64,000 bases of DNA, from NCBI GenBank assembly GCA_964632305.1, contig CAZWBR010000016.1, forward strand, positions 1 to 64,000, in the 5' to 3' direction. Below the pieces are notes generated by a model, which had not been told where the DNA came from, did not search any database, and saw nothing but the letters and a program-made list of their open reading frames with translations. Origin of the DNA: CAZWBR01 sp964632305. GTDB taxonomy: Bacteria > Bacteroidota > Bacteroidia > Bacteroidales > Prolixibacteraceae. Position numbers and translations under genes: made by a program. Positions 24,616 through 33,197 of the stretch are shown here, in pieces (the first letter of the stretch is position 1; the number at the start of each line of letters is the position of its first letter).

Positions 24616-24636
24616 TTATAGAGAAAGAGGTGTAGT

Positions 24637-25707
24637 ATGAATAGACAAAGGAACCTGAATTGGGAGTCATACCAGAAGGAGATCGCTGAGGATCATTACT
24701 ATTTTGCCCGAAGTTGTATTAGACAGAATTTTTTCCCGGCGGCCGAAGAGATTTATTTAAAGATCATAGGGGAGGTTTTAGGTAAGGATATCTATGATGA
24801 TTCGCGCCAAACAACCTGCACGGGAATCGCTTATCATTCAGGTATTCTGCCCGTGGAGACCACTATGGCGGTTGTTGCACGACAATTTGCATTAATGACT
24901 GAAGCCGGGTATGAGAATTTTGTCTGTTCATGTGTTACCTCTTTCGGGATCTATTGCGAAGTGGTTGAAACCTGGAAACATTTTCCGGAGAAAGAAAAAG
25001 AGATAAGGGCTATTTTAAAAAAGAGTACAGGGAAGGATTTTAAGGTTCCGCGAAATCTGGTCCACGCCAGTGACCTGATCTATAAATTTAGGCATGAGAT
25101 AGGGGCAAAGGCCAGGCATCGGCTCGTCGACCGGATTACCGGTTCGCCATTGAAGATCGTGGATCATATCGGGTGCCATTACGCGAAGATCTTTCCGGAG
25201 AAAGGGATTGGAGGGGCAGAGTTTCCCTACGTATTGGCTGGATTGATTGATGAATGGGGAGGGGTGCAGGTGGATTATCCGGAACGGCGTCACTGTTGTG
25301 GTTTTGGGTTCCGGCAGTATCTGCTTAAGTCGAACCGCGGCTATTCGATCAGCAATTCGAAGAGGAAATTTGATTCGATGCTCCCTTTCCATCCTGATTT
25401 AATTATTGCCAACTGTCCCGGATGTACTTTTTTCATGGATCGATGGCAATATGTTATTGGCGAAATGGAGGGGGTCACCTATGGGGAAAACGGTTATGGG
25501 ATTCCGGTTCTGACCTATGAAGAACTGGCGGGCTTGTTATTAGGTATCGATCCCTGGGATCTTGGGCTACAATTGCATCAGGTGGCTGTGGAGCCCTTGC
25601 TGGATAAGTTGGGAATAGTTTACGATCGGGAAGCAAAATTCAAGGGACTAAATGGTCAAGATTTGGGGAAGCCGGTTAACCCTTCTGTTTTAAGACAAGA
25701 AATGTAA
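24637..25707 (+). CDS. HdrB-like CCG-domain protein
   Basis: The 356-aa protein has the cysteine-rich second CCG domain GCHY...HCCGFGF...NCPGC, which in HdrB ligates the noncubane [4Fe-4S] site. A more degenerate first one lies at C61 (TCTGIAYH) and C97/C99 (CSCVTSFG). This is HdrB-type, the disulfide- or heterodisulfide-reducing subunit. A purine-rich leader precedes ATG 24637. Substrate is unknown; no methanogen-type CoM/CoB metabolism fits the organism. The gene closes the cluster before a strong bidirectional terminator. Confidence 0.83.
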   Translation: MNRQRNLNWESYQKEIAEDHYYFARSCIRQNFFPAAEEIYLKIIGEVLGKDIYDDSRQTTCTGIAYHSGILPVETTMAVVARQFALMTEAGYENFVCSCVTSFGIYCEVVETWKHFPEKEKEIRAILKKSTGKDFKVPRNLVHASDLIYKFRHEIGAKARHRLVDRITGSPLKIVDHIGCHYAKIFPEKGIGGAEFPYVLAGLIDEWGGVQVDYPERRHCCGFGFRQYLLKSNRGYSISNSKRKFDSMLPFHPDLIIANCPGCTFFMDRWQYVIGEMEGVTYGENGYGIPVLTYEELAGLLLGIDPWDLGLQLHQVAVEPLLDKLGIVYDREAKFKGLNGQDLGKPVNPSVLRQEM

Positions 25708-25887
25708 TCACTTATGGTTGAATAATATATAAATTACATAAGTTACTGACCAAATATTCTTGATAAAAATTAGGTGTTGAATTGGCGATAGTGGTGAGGG
25801 GACTTGTACATTCGATTAACCATATAAATTGAAAAAAGGTGTCACATGATATTTTGTGACACCTTTTTTTATTACTCAAGAGATTGG
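25708..25887. terminator. bidirectional terminator between HdrB-like gene and yidC
   Basis: GGTGTCACA (25838-25846) and TGTGACACC (25855-25863) form a perfect stem flanked by A6 and T7 runs, so it can terminate both the + strand cluster and the converging yidC transcript. The rest of the 180-bp spacer is featureless. Confidence 0.9.
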
Positions 25888-27819
25888 TTATCTTTTTCTT
25901 GATTGCATGCTCTGTTGTTTAGCCATTTCTTCCAGACGTTCCTGGAATTTTGATTTTTTAACCGGCATTTTCTGTTTGGCTTTTAGTTGTGCATGGATTG
26001 CTTCTTCGTTGATCGCTTTTTTAAAGATATACATCTGAACAAAGCTAAGGATCAGTGAATAGAAGTAATACAAACTTAAACCAGCTGCATAACTGTTAAA
26101 GATGAAGAGGAACATGACCGGCATCAGGTACATCATGGTTTTCATACCGGGCATTTGCTGGCTGCTGGCAGCTCCCATTTCATTGTTGTATCGTACATAC
26201 AGGATATTGGCAACAGTCATCAGCAGACAGAAAAGGCTCACATGGTTGCCAAAGCCAAACGGGATGGAAAATGGCAGGGTCATGATGGAATCGTAGGTCG
26301 AGAGGTCGCTGGCCCAGAGGAAGCTCTCCTGACGCAGTTCAATTGAGATAGGGAAGAAATAGAACATTGAAACCAGGATCGGCATCTGGAACAATAAAGG
26401 CAAGCAACCACCCAACGGATTAACACCGGCTTTTTTATACAAGGCCATGACAGCTTGTTGCGATTCCAATTTTTTATCTTCCGGATATTTCTTTTGGATT
26501 TCGTCGATTTCCGGTTTCAATAATCTCATTTTCGCCTGGCCTATATATGATTTATAGGTAAAAGGGACAATGATTATTTTGATATAAATTGTCAAGAGCA
26601 AAATGATCAAACCAAAATTGCCAATATAACGGCGCAGGAAGTCGAATGCCGGAATAACAATATATTTGTTTACCCAACCGATGATCGTCCATCCAAGGGC
26701 TAGTTCTTCGTCGAGATTAAGCTTGTATTGCTTTAAGGTATTATATTGGTTCGGGCCAAAGTAAAACCTGGCGGGAAATATTTCATCACCTTTTGTATCG
26801 AGTGGGATCGTCAGATCGGCTGACATGTTGGAGACAAAGAGAGAATCTTCAGCCCTTTTTTCAGTAGTCACCTGTCCATTTAAGAAGGCGTTATCAGCAA
26901 CCAATACCGAGGAAAAAAACTGTTGTTTGAAACTGACCCATTTTACGCGGGTAGTAAGTGACTTGGATTCCGATTTATCCGGGCTGATTTTATCAACTTC
27001 GTCCTCATGAAATTTATAATAGACCGTTGAATAGCGGTTTTCTCCAAATTTTGACATTTTTTCCTGACGCGGCATCTGGACAGCCCATGCAAAATTGATG
27101 TATTCAGAATTGGCTCCAGCGACTTTTTTTAGCCCGGAAGTATGAATATCAAAGCCAACCATATAAGAATTGTGCTTCAGGGTATAGACATACTCTACAA
27201 AAACCCCGTCGCCAACATCGAGCTTCATGGAAAGCGATTTCGACTCACCCTTATTATCGGCATCGAATTTTTCACGGCCTTCTTTACCGGTTGGTACTGC
27301 AGGACCATTTACTGTAACGGAGGATTCGTTTACAGAAGGAACAAAAAAGAAATTATCAGTCTGGATACTCTTATTTTGTGCGAAGAAGTTCAATCCAAAA
27401 CGGTTGTTATTGCCTTCGAAAAGGACAAGTGGCTGTCCGTTATATCTTTTATATCCTTTCAGTTCAACAGAATAAATTTTACCTCCCTTGGTTGAAACAA
27501 CAATTTTCATCAGGTTGTTCTCAAGGATGATAAACTTTTCTTCTCCCTGGGCTGCAGCTCCGAAAACTCCGTAAAGGTTGCGCAATTGATTCTCAATATT
27601 ACTCGCTGCCGCAGAGTCGGATAGTTGTTCTATAGCAGGGGTTTGCTCAAGGGATGCTTGCTTTTCGGTCACGGAAGCCCGATTGGCTTCGACCTGAGCT
27701 ATAGAGTCCCTTCGTTGTTTGAGAGCATCAATTTCCTTTTGAGAGGGTTTGTTGAAATAGCTGAAAGTTATCAGAATCACGAAAATCAGGACGAGGCCTG
27801 TGACGGTATTTTTATCCAT
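25888..27819 (-). CDS. yidC: membrane protein insertase YidC
   Basis: The 643-aa protein starts MDKNTVTGLVLIFVILITF, a signal-anchor helix followed by a Q/A-rich linker. A large periplasmic beta-sandwich (about 90-360) precedes the C-terminal YidC/Oxa1 core, which has IIVPFTYKSYIGQAKMRLLKPE, LPLLFQMPILVSMFYF and NILYVRYN. It ends in a basic tail. It inserts and folds inner-membrane proteins with or without SecYEG. It lies 16 nt downstream of pyrG, a common Bacteroidota pair. Confidence 0.97.
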   Translation of the reverse strand: MDKNTVTGLVLIFVILITFSYFNKPSQKEIDALKQRRDSIAQVEANRASVTEKQASLEQTPAIEQLSDSAAASNIENQLRNLYGVFGAAAQGEEKFIILENNLMKIVVSTKGGKIYSVELKGYKRYNGQPLVLFEGNNNRFGLNFFAQNKSIQTDNFFFVPSVNESSVTVNGPAVPTGKEGREKFDADNKGESKSLSMKLDVGDGVFVEYVYTLKHNSYMVGFDIHTSGLKKVAGANSEYINFAWAVQMPRQEKMSKFGENRYSTVYYKFHEDEVDKISPDKSESKSLTTRVKWVSFKQQFFSSVLVADNAFLNGQVTTEKRAEDSLFVSNMSADLTIPLDTKGDEIFPARFYFGPNQYNTLKQYKLNLDEELALGWTIIGWVNKYIVIPAFDFLRRYIGNFGLIILLLTIYIKIIIVPFTYKSYIGQAKMRLLKPEIDEIQKKYPEDKKLESQQAVMALYKKAGVNPLGGCLPLLFQMPILVSMFYFFPISIELRQESFLWASDLSTYDSIMTLPFSIPFGFGNHVSLFCLLMTVANILYVRYNNEMGAASSQQMPGMKTMMYLMPVMFLFIFNSYAAGLSLYYFYSLILSFVQMYIFKKAINEEAIHAQLKAKQKMPVKKSKFQERLEEMAKQQSMQSRKR

Positions 27820-27835
27820 AAATCAAATAGAGATA

Positions 27836-29443
27836 TTATTTCGAATTTTCAATTACAGCTTTAATAAATGCAACAAATAGCGGATGGGGTTGAAGGACCG
27901 TACTACGGTATTCCGGATGGAATTGAACTCCAACAAACCAGGGGTGGTTAGGCAATTCAATTATTTCAACCAGGTTAGTGTCCGGATTATAACCAACAGC
28001 TTTCATGCCGGCATCCTCAAATTTTTGCAAATAATTGCTGTTAAATTCATAACGATGACGGTGGCGTTCAGATATTTTTGATTTTCCGTAAGCAAGGTGG
28101 GTTTTGGAATCTCGTTTCAGCAGACAGGTATAGGCGCCCAATCGCATGGTACCACCTTTATCCGTAATTTCTTTTTGTTCCTCCATCAGGTCGATTACCG
28201 GGAATTTGGTGGCAGGGTTCATTTCAGTCGAGTCTGCTCCGCACAATTTTAGAACGTCACGGGCGAATTCGATTACTGCAATCTGCATTCCAAGACAGAT
28301 GCCAAAGAATGGGATTTTATTTTCACGGGCATAACGCGTAGCAATAATTTTTCCTTCAATTCCGCGGTGACCGAATCCGGGAGCAATGAGTATTCCCGCA
28401 CACCCTTTCAGTTTCCTTTCAACATTTTCATCGTTGATTCTTTCAGAATGGATCCATTCTACTTTTACCCGGCATTCGTTGGTGGCTCCGGCATGGATCA
28501 GCGCTTCAGAAATAGATTTATAAGCGTCGTGCAATTCAACATATTTTCCTATAAGGGCAATCTTTACCTCTCTTTTAGGATTTTTATAGCGATTCAGAAA
28601 TTCGTGCCATTCTTTTAATTCCGGTGCTTCTCCAAGTGGTAATCCCAATTTTTTCAAAACGATTTCATCGAGTTTTTCTTCCTTCATTTTGATCGGGACC
28701 TCATAAATCGTAGGGACATCAATCGATTGGATGACTGCTTCTTTGTTGACATTACAAAATAGGGCCACTTTCCCTTTTAAATCCGGGGTAAGTTCATGCT
28801 CTGTCCTTAATACCAATACGTCGGGCTGAACCCCATTTTCAAGTAATGCCTTAACCGAATGCTGAGTAGGTTTGGTTTTTAATTCACCTGAAGCGGAAAG
28901 GTAGGGTACTAAAGTAAGGTGAATAAAAAGGGCATCAGCACCGAGTTCCCATTTAAGCTGACGGCACGATTCGATATAGGGTAAGGATTCGATATCGCCG
29001 ACAGTACCCCCGATTTCAGAAATGACGACATCAAATTTTTTCTTTGATCCGAGATATTTAATGTATCGCTTTATTTCATCTGTAATATGAGGAATGATCT
29101 GAACTGTTTTTCCAAGATAATCGCCTCGACGTTCCTTATTAATTACCGATTGATAGATTCTTCCGGTAGTGACGTTGTTGGCTTGAGAAGTAGGCGAGTT
29201 TAGAAACCTTTCGTAATGACCCAAATCGAGGTCAGTTTCCGCGCCATCTTCTGTAACATAACATTCACCATGCTCATAAGGATTCAGCGTTCCGGGATCG
29301 ACATTAATATATGGATCCAGTTTTTGAATGGTAACATTGTATCCTCTTGCTTGAAGCAGTTTCGCAAGAGAAGAGGCAATGATCCCTTTACCCAAAGAGG
29401 ATGTTACTCCTCCAGTCACAAAAATATACTTTGTTGAAGCCAC
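27836..29443 (-). CDS. pyrG: CTP synthase
   Basis: The 535-aa enzyme has the synthetase domain with FVTGGVTSSLGKGI and KLDPYINVDPGTLNPYEHGE at the N-terminus. A class I glutaminase domain follows with FFGICLGMQIAVIEF (nucleophile Cys) and FHPEY near the end. It makes CTP from UTP, ATP and glutamine in the cytoplasm. The start codon is GTG at 29443. Co-directional with yidC. Confidence 0.97.
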   Translation of the reverse strand: MASTKYIFVTGGVTSSLGKGIIASSLAKLLQARGYNVTIQKLDPYINVDPGTLNPYEHGECYVTEDGAETDLDLGHYERFLNSPTSQANNVTTGRIYQSVINKERRGDYLGKTVQIIPHITDEIKRYIKYLGSKKKFDVVISEIGGTVGDIESLPYIESCRQLKWELGADALFIHLTLVPYLSASGELKTKPTQHSVKALLENGVQPDVLVLRTEHELTPDLKGKVALFCNVNKEAVIQSIDVPTIYEVPIKMKEEKLDEIVLKKLGLPLGEAPELKEWHEFLNRYKNPKREVKIALIGKYVELHDAYKSISEALIHAGATNECRVKVEWIHSERINDENVERKLKGCAGILIAPGFGHRGIEGKIIATRYARENKIPFFGICLGMQIAVIEFARDVLKLCGADSTEMNPATKFPVIDLMEEQKEITDKGGTMRLGAYTCLLKRDSKTHLAYGKSKISERHRHRYEFNSNYLQKFEDAGMKAVGYNPDTNLVEIIELPNHPWFVGVQFHPEYRSTVLQPHPLFVAFIKAVIENSK

Positions 29444-29627
29444 TTTTATTAAAATTTAGAGCGTTTTCAAAGTATGCAAAGTAACGAATAAAAATCGGAT
29501 CAGAAGGAATATTTCATCTTAAAAGCATACAATTGTATTTAAAATTCAAGTGAATTAATATCAATTTAACCATGCCCTGTCTTGTACAATGAATTAATTA
29601 AATGTCGATTAAGTGATAATTAATATT

Positions 29628-29657
29628 AAAGCCCGTATCCGAAGGGATGCGGGCTTT
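29628..29657 (-). terminator. terminator of the DUF349 gene
   Basis: AAAGCCCGTATCC (29628-29640) and GGATGCGGGCTTT (29645-29657) pair along 13 positions with a GAAG loop (one G-T pair). It lies 19 nt past the stop of the reverse-strand DUF349 gene; the A/T-rich flank is weak on that side. Confidence 0.65.
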
Positions 29658-29675
29658 TAATTATTGGAGTGTTGA

Positions 29676-31727
29676 TTAATTCACTTCGTCCTGGTTGTCG
29701 ATTATCTTTAATTTTAATTTCAGATATTCGATTTGGGATTTTATTTTTTCAATCTGAGCGTTTACCCCTTGAACCAAAGATTGAGCTCCTTCCGAAGAGC
29801 CAAAGAACCCAACATTATTGGCAAGAGTATTAATATCATATTCCAGTTGTTTGATCCGTTGTGCATATCTATCGCGTTCGGCATTGATTTTGGACCATCC
29901 TCTAGGCATAGAAGCCCAATGTTCAATTTTGGATTTAAATTTCATCAATCCAAGATCCTGTTCGTTCATTTTGAGTTTCTCAAACTGATTCTCAATAGCT
30001 TCATGATACCTGTTTTGTAACTCTTCTTTTTTCTTAAAAGGTACAAAACCGATTTCAGCCCAACGATCCTGGAATTTTTTCAAGGTTTGAAGATCTTCAG
30101 CCGGATCATCCGTAGGAGTAAACGACTCTATTTCGGAAATCAATGCTTTTTTAGCCTTGTAATTTTCATCCTGATCGCCTGAAACGCCTGAAAAATGAGT
30201 AGTTTTCCGGTTGAAGAATTCATCACAGGCAGTCCTGAAACGCTTCCAGATTAATTCCGACTGTTTTCTTGGAACCGGGCCAATTTCCTTCCATTTTTTC
30301 TGCAGGGCAATCAACTTATCAGATGTCGCCTTCCAATCGTCACTATCCTTAAGATTTTCGGCTTGCTGGCAGATTTCAATTTTCAAGGCCATGTTACCGG
30401 AAAGTTGTTCTTTACTCTTATTCCAGAAATCTCTTTTGTTATGGAAAAATGTATCGTTGGCTGCACGGAATCGTTCCCATATTTTGGCATTTTCTTTACG
30501 AGGACCAAATCCGGTGTTTTTCCATTCTTCCTGTAAAGCAATTACTTTATCGGTAATATCGTTCCATTCGCGAGGATTATCCGATGTGAAGCCCGCATAT
30601 TCTTCAGCTTTTTCGCAAAGATCAATTTTCTTCTGAAGTTGTTCTTTTTGTAAGCTTCTTTCCTGTTCGTAAAACTGTTGGTATCTTTTGTTGATGACCG
30701 CAGTGGTTGCTTTAAACCTCTCCCATAATTCCTGTTTGTGTTCGCGCGGTACAGGACCGATCTCTCTCCAAGATTCATGAAGTTTCTGAAGTTCTTTAAA
30801 GGAATTCTGTGGATCCTCTTCTTTGGAGGCCAACTCTTCGGCTTTAACGCAAAGGTCGATCTTGAGGTCCATGTTGCGACGCAGATCGAGATCTCGCAAT
30901 TCCCGATTGATTTTGACAAAATCGTAGAACCGTTCAACTTGATAATGGTAGGTTTCCCATAGATCTTTCATTCTGGTTTGCGGAACCGGACCTACTGCCT
31001 TCCATTTGTTTTGAAGGTCGTTGAATTCCTGGAATGTGTTGTTCAACGATTCTTCACTATTTACCAAAGTTTTTATTTCTTCAATAATAGCAGCTTTTTT
31101 CAGGTAGTTCTCTTCTTTGATCGCCTCCTGCTTTTTGTTAAACTCATAACGAAGGTTCTTGTACTCTTTGAACAGATCTTTTAAATCCTGTTCAAAAGAG
31201 TCGGGAGTGGGTTGGAATAGGATTTCTTCTCCTCCTTCAGCAATGAAAGCTTCTTTTTGATCGGCAATCTCCTGATTTCTGATTTTATAGAAACAGGCTT
31301 TAATCGCTTCAGCATGTGGTCGAACTTCCTCGGCTGAGAGCTCCCCGATTAATCTTCTTAACGTATTTACCAGATTAGGTTTGCTATAAGAAGAATAATC
31401 GTGTATGGGTTCTCCCGAGACTGACTCATCATCACTGAATAAGTCGTCCTCATCAATTTCATCGTTATTCGATTCCAACGGTGATTCTTCAGGTTCCGTA
31501 ACATGAGCCTCAATCCCAGCTTCAGTATCAGAGGCGTTATTTGTTATATTTTCCGAAATTACTTCCTCTGCTACCTCATTTTTGACTTGAGGCTCATTGG
31601 ACGAGGTTTCATTTATATCATTCACCATGTCATTGCTTTGGAGTGACTCTTCGTCTATCCTCTCCGATACATTTTGTATTTCCGGTTCAGCGGGTACGGT
31701 GCTTTTTTTTACTTCGTTGGATTCCAT
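29676..31727 (-). CDS. DUF349 repeat protein
   Basis: The 683-aa protein has an acidic, low-complexity N-terminus (about residues 1-110, rich in E, D, N, S). At least five helical repeats of about 70 residues follow, each with a consensus like LQKKWKEIGPVPRKQSELIW plus KRFRxA. This is the DUF349 family, widespread in Bacteroidota and Actinobacteria. It has no signal peptide or membrane helix and is probably an elongated coiled cytoplasmic protein. Function is uncertain (HrpW/HCP-like regulator or scaffold in other reports). Single-gene unit with its own terminator. Confidence 0.9.
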   Translation of the reverse strand: MESNEVKKSTVPAEPEIQNVSERIDEESLQSNDMVNDINETSSNEPQVKNEVAEEVISENITNNASDTEAGIEAHVTEPEESPLESNNDEIDEDDLFSDDESVSGEPIHDYSSYSKPNLVNTLRRLIGELSAEEVRPHAEAIKACFYKIRNQEIADQKEAFIAEGGEEILFQPTPDSFEQDLKDLFKEYKNLRYEFNKKQEAIKEENYLKKAAIIEEIKTLVNSEESLNNTFQEFNDLQNKWKAVGPVPQTRMKDLWETYHYQVERFYDFVKINRELRDLDLRRNMDLKIDLCVKAEELASKEEDPQNSFKELQKLHESWREIGPVPREHKQELWERFKATTAVINKRYQQFYEQERSLQKEQLQKKIDLCEKAEEYAGFTSDNPREWNDITDKVIALQEEWKNTGFGPRKENAKIWERFRAANDTFFHNKRDFWNKSKEQLSGNMALKIEICQQAENLKDSDDWKATSDKLIALQKKWKEIGPVPRKQSELIWKRFRTACDEFFNRKTTHFSGVSGDQDENYKAKKALISEIESFTPTDDPAEDLQTLKKFQDRWAEIGFVPFKKKEELQNRYHEAIENQFEKLKMNEQDLGLMKFKSKIEHWASMPRGWSKINAERDRYAQRIKQLEYDINTLANNVGFFGSSEGAQSLVQGVNAQIEKIKSQIEYLKLKLKIIDNQDEVN

Positions 31728-31840
31728 CAGTATTTGAGTTGCGGCATTAAAGCCAGGATGTAAAACAGTTTTTATTTTGTACGAAAATAGATATTTGGAC
31801 GGTAATCCTCAACTCTTTTGGATATATATTTTATTCAATA

Positions 31841-31877
31841 AAAAAAAAGGATTGCGAAAAATTTTTTGCAATCCTTT
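31841..31877 (-). terminator. rho-independent terminator of the Hsp20 gene
   Basis: AAAGGATTGC (31846-31855) and GCAATCCTTT (31868-31877) make a 10-bp stem; the inner AAAAA/TTTTT extends it. On the reverse strand it is followed by a T run. It lies 32 nt past the Hsp20 stop. Confidence 0.85.
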
Positions 31878-31908
31878 AAATGATCTGATTGTTAATATGA
31901 TAAGATGA

Positions 31909-32307
31909 TTAGTTTATTTCTATTTGTTTTGTGTTTTTTATTTTTTGTTCTATTCGTTTTGGGATTGTTAAAGTAAGAATCCCATTTTGCATTCGGGCCT
32001 GAGTCTCCTCCAAATTCATTTTCGGGGATATTTTGTAGCCTTTTCTGAAGGGTTCTGTACTAAACTCTTTGCTTAGGTATTGTGTTGAATCGGAATCTGA
32101 AAATTCCGGTTTCCCGATTACAAACAAAGATTCGTTTTCGATAAGGATTTCAATTTGTTCTTTTTGAAATCCGGGAATGGCCAATTCCACAATGATTTCA
32201 TTTTCATGTTCGATGATGTTTGTTTTTGGAGAGCTAAACATGTGTTGATTGATCTTTTGATTGAAGATGCAATTGTTCATTAATTCCGGGGTATAAAATC
32301 GGTTCAT
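31909..32307 (-). CDS. small heat-shock protein, Hsp20/alpha-crystallin family
   Basis: The 132-aa protein has an alpha-crystallin domain (IIEHENEIIVELAIPGFQKE, then a QIEILIENESLFVIGK segment) and ends in a C-terminal extension with an IXI-like QIEIN. It binds unfolding proteins without ATP. A short N-terminal arm and compact size are typical of Bacteroidota Hsp20. It stands alone with its own terminator. Confidence 0.9.
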   Translation of the reverse strand: MNRFYTPELMNNCIFNQKINQHMFSSPKTNIIEHENEIIVELAIPGFQKEQIEILIENESLFVIGKPEFSDSDSTQYLSKEFSTEPFRKGYKISPKMNLEETQARMQNGILTLTIPKRIEQKIKNTKQIEIN

Positions 32308-32456
32308 AATTCTATTTTATTTATTTGTTTGTATTTCTTTAATTTCAAAGAATATACCATCTCCCGTTAAAATTCAAGACAAGACAATATGACATTTGTT
32401 TTATTTAAATAGTGTCATTATGGCTGAATTATATCTTCTCTTTTTGTATTAAACTA

Positions 32457-32488
32457 TTTGTCAAGCTGCCAGTGGAATAGTAATTTTG
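32457..32488 (+). promoter_or_regulatory. trmD promoter
   Basis: TTTG (32457-32460), a 20-nt spacer, and TAATTTTG (32481-32488) match the Bacteroidota -33/-7 consensus TTTG / TAnnTTTG exactly. The trmD start codon follows 14 nt later. Confidence 0.75.
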
Positions 32489-32502
32489 CAGAAAAGTGAA
32501 AG

Positions 32503-33180
32503 ATGAGGATAGATATATTAACCGTTGTCCCGGAATTGCTTGAGAGTCCTTTTAATCATTCGATTCTTAAAAGGGCTAAAGACAAAGGTCTGGCTGAGAT
32601 TTATATTCATAATATCCGGGATTGGTCGAACGACAAGCATAAGCGGGTTGATGATTATGCTTTTAGCAAGGGTGCCGGGATGGTGATGTTGATCGAGCCT
32701 ATCGATAAAGCTATAAGTGAATTGAAGTCTCAACGGGATTATGATGAAGTTATTTTTCTGACCCCTGATGCCAGGAGGTTTGAACAGAAAGATGCGAACC
32801 GACTTTCAATGAAAGGAAATCTGATTATTCTTTGTGGTCATTATAAAGGAGTCGACCAAAGGGTTAGAGATCATCTTGTGACTTTAGAGTATTCGATTGG
32901 CGATTATGTTCTTACGGGTGGAGAATTGGCTGCCGCGATTGTCTCTGATGCCATCGTCCGGCTGATTCCGGGAGTTTTGTCAGATGAGACATCTGCCTTA
33001 ACTGATTCGTTTCAGGATGGATTATTAACACCTCCTGTTTATACACGACCTGCTGAATACAAAGGATGGAAAGTCCCGGAAGTTCTTTTATCGGGGAATG
33101 ATCAAATGGTAGAGGAGTGGAAGATGGAACAAGCTTATGAGCGAACCAAAAGGATTAGACCCGATCTGCTTAATGAATAA
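32503..33180 (+). CDS. trmD: tRNA (guanine-N1-)-methyltransferase TrmD
   Basis: The 225-aa protein starts MRIDILTVVPELLESPFNHS and has the trefoil-knot SPOUT features: LCGHYKGVDQRV, SIGDYVLTGGELAA and the conserved RLIPGVL and TRPAEYKGWKVPEVLLSGN. It methylates G37 of tRNAs to prevent +1 frameshifts, using SAM. Here it stands apart from its usual rpsP/rimM/rplS partners, as in many Bacteroidota. Confidence 0.97.
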   Translation: MRIDILTVVPELLESPFNHSILKRAKDKGLAEIYIHNIRDWSNDKHKRVDDYAFSKGAGMVMLIEPIDKAISELKSQRDYDEVIFLTPDARRFEQKDANRLSMKGNLIILCGHYKGVDQRVRDHLVTLEYSIGDYVLTGGELAAAIVSDAIVRLIPGVLSDETSALTDSFQDGLLTPPVYTRPAEYKGWKVPEVLLSGNDQMVEEWKMEQAYERTKRIRPDLLNE

Positions 33181-33197
33181 TTAGTTTATTCTCAGTT

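Noticed and set aside
23367..25707. methanogen-type heterodisulfide reductase
   Set aside because: The surrounding genes are bacterial and no CoM/CoB metabolism is seen, so only an Hdr-like redox complex is claimed.
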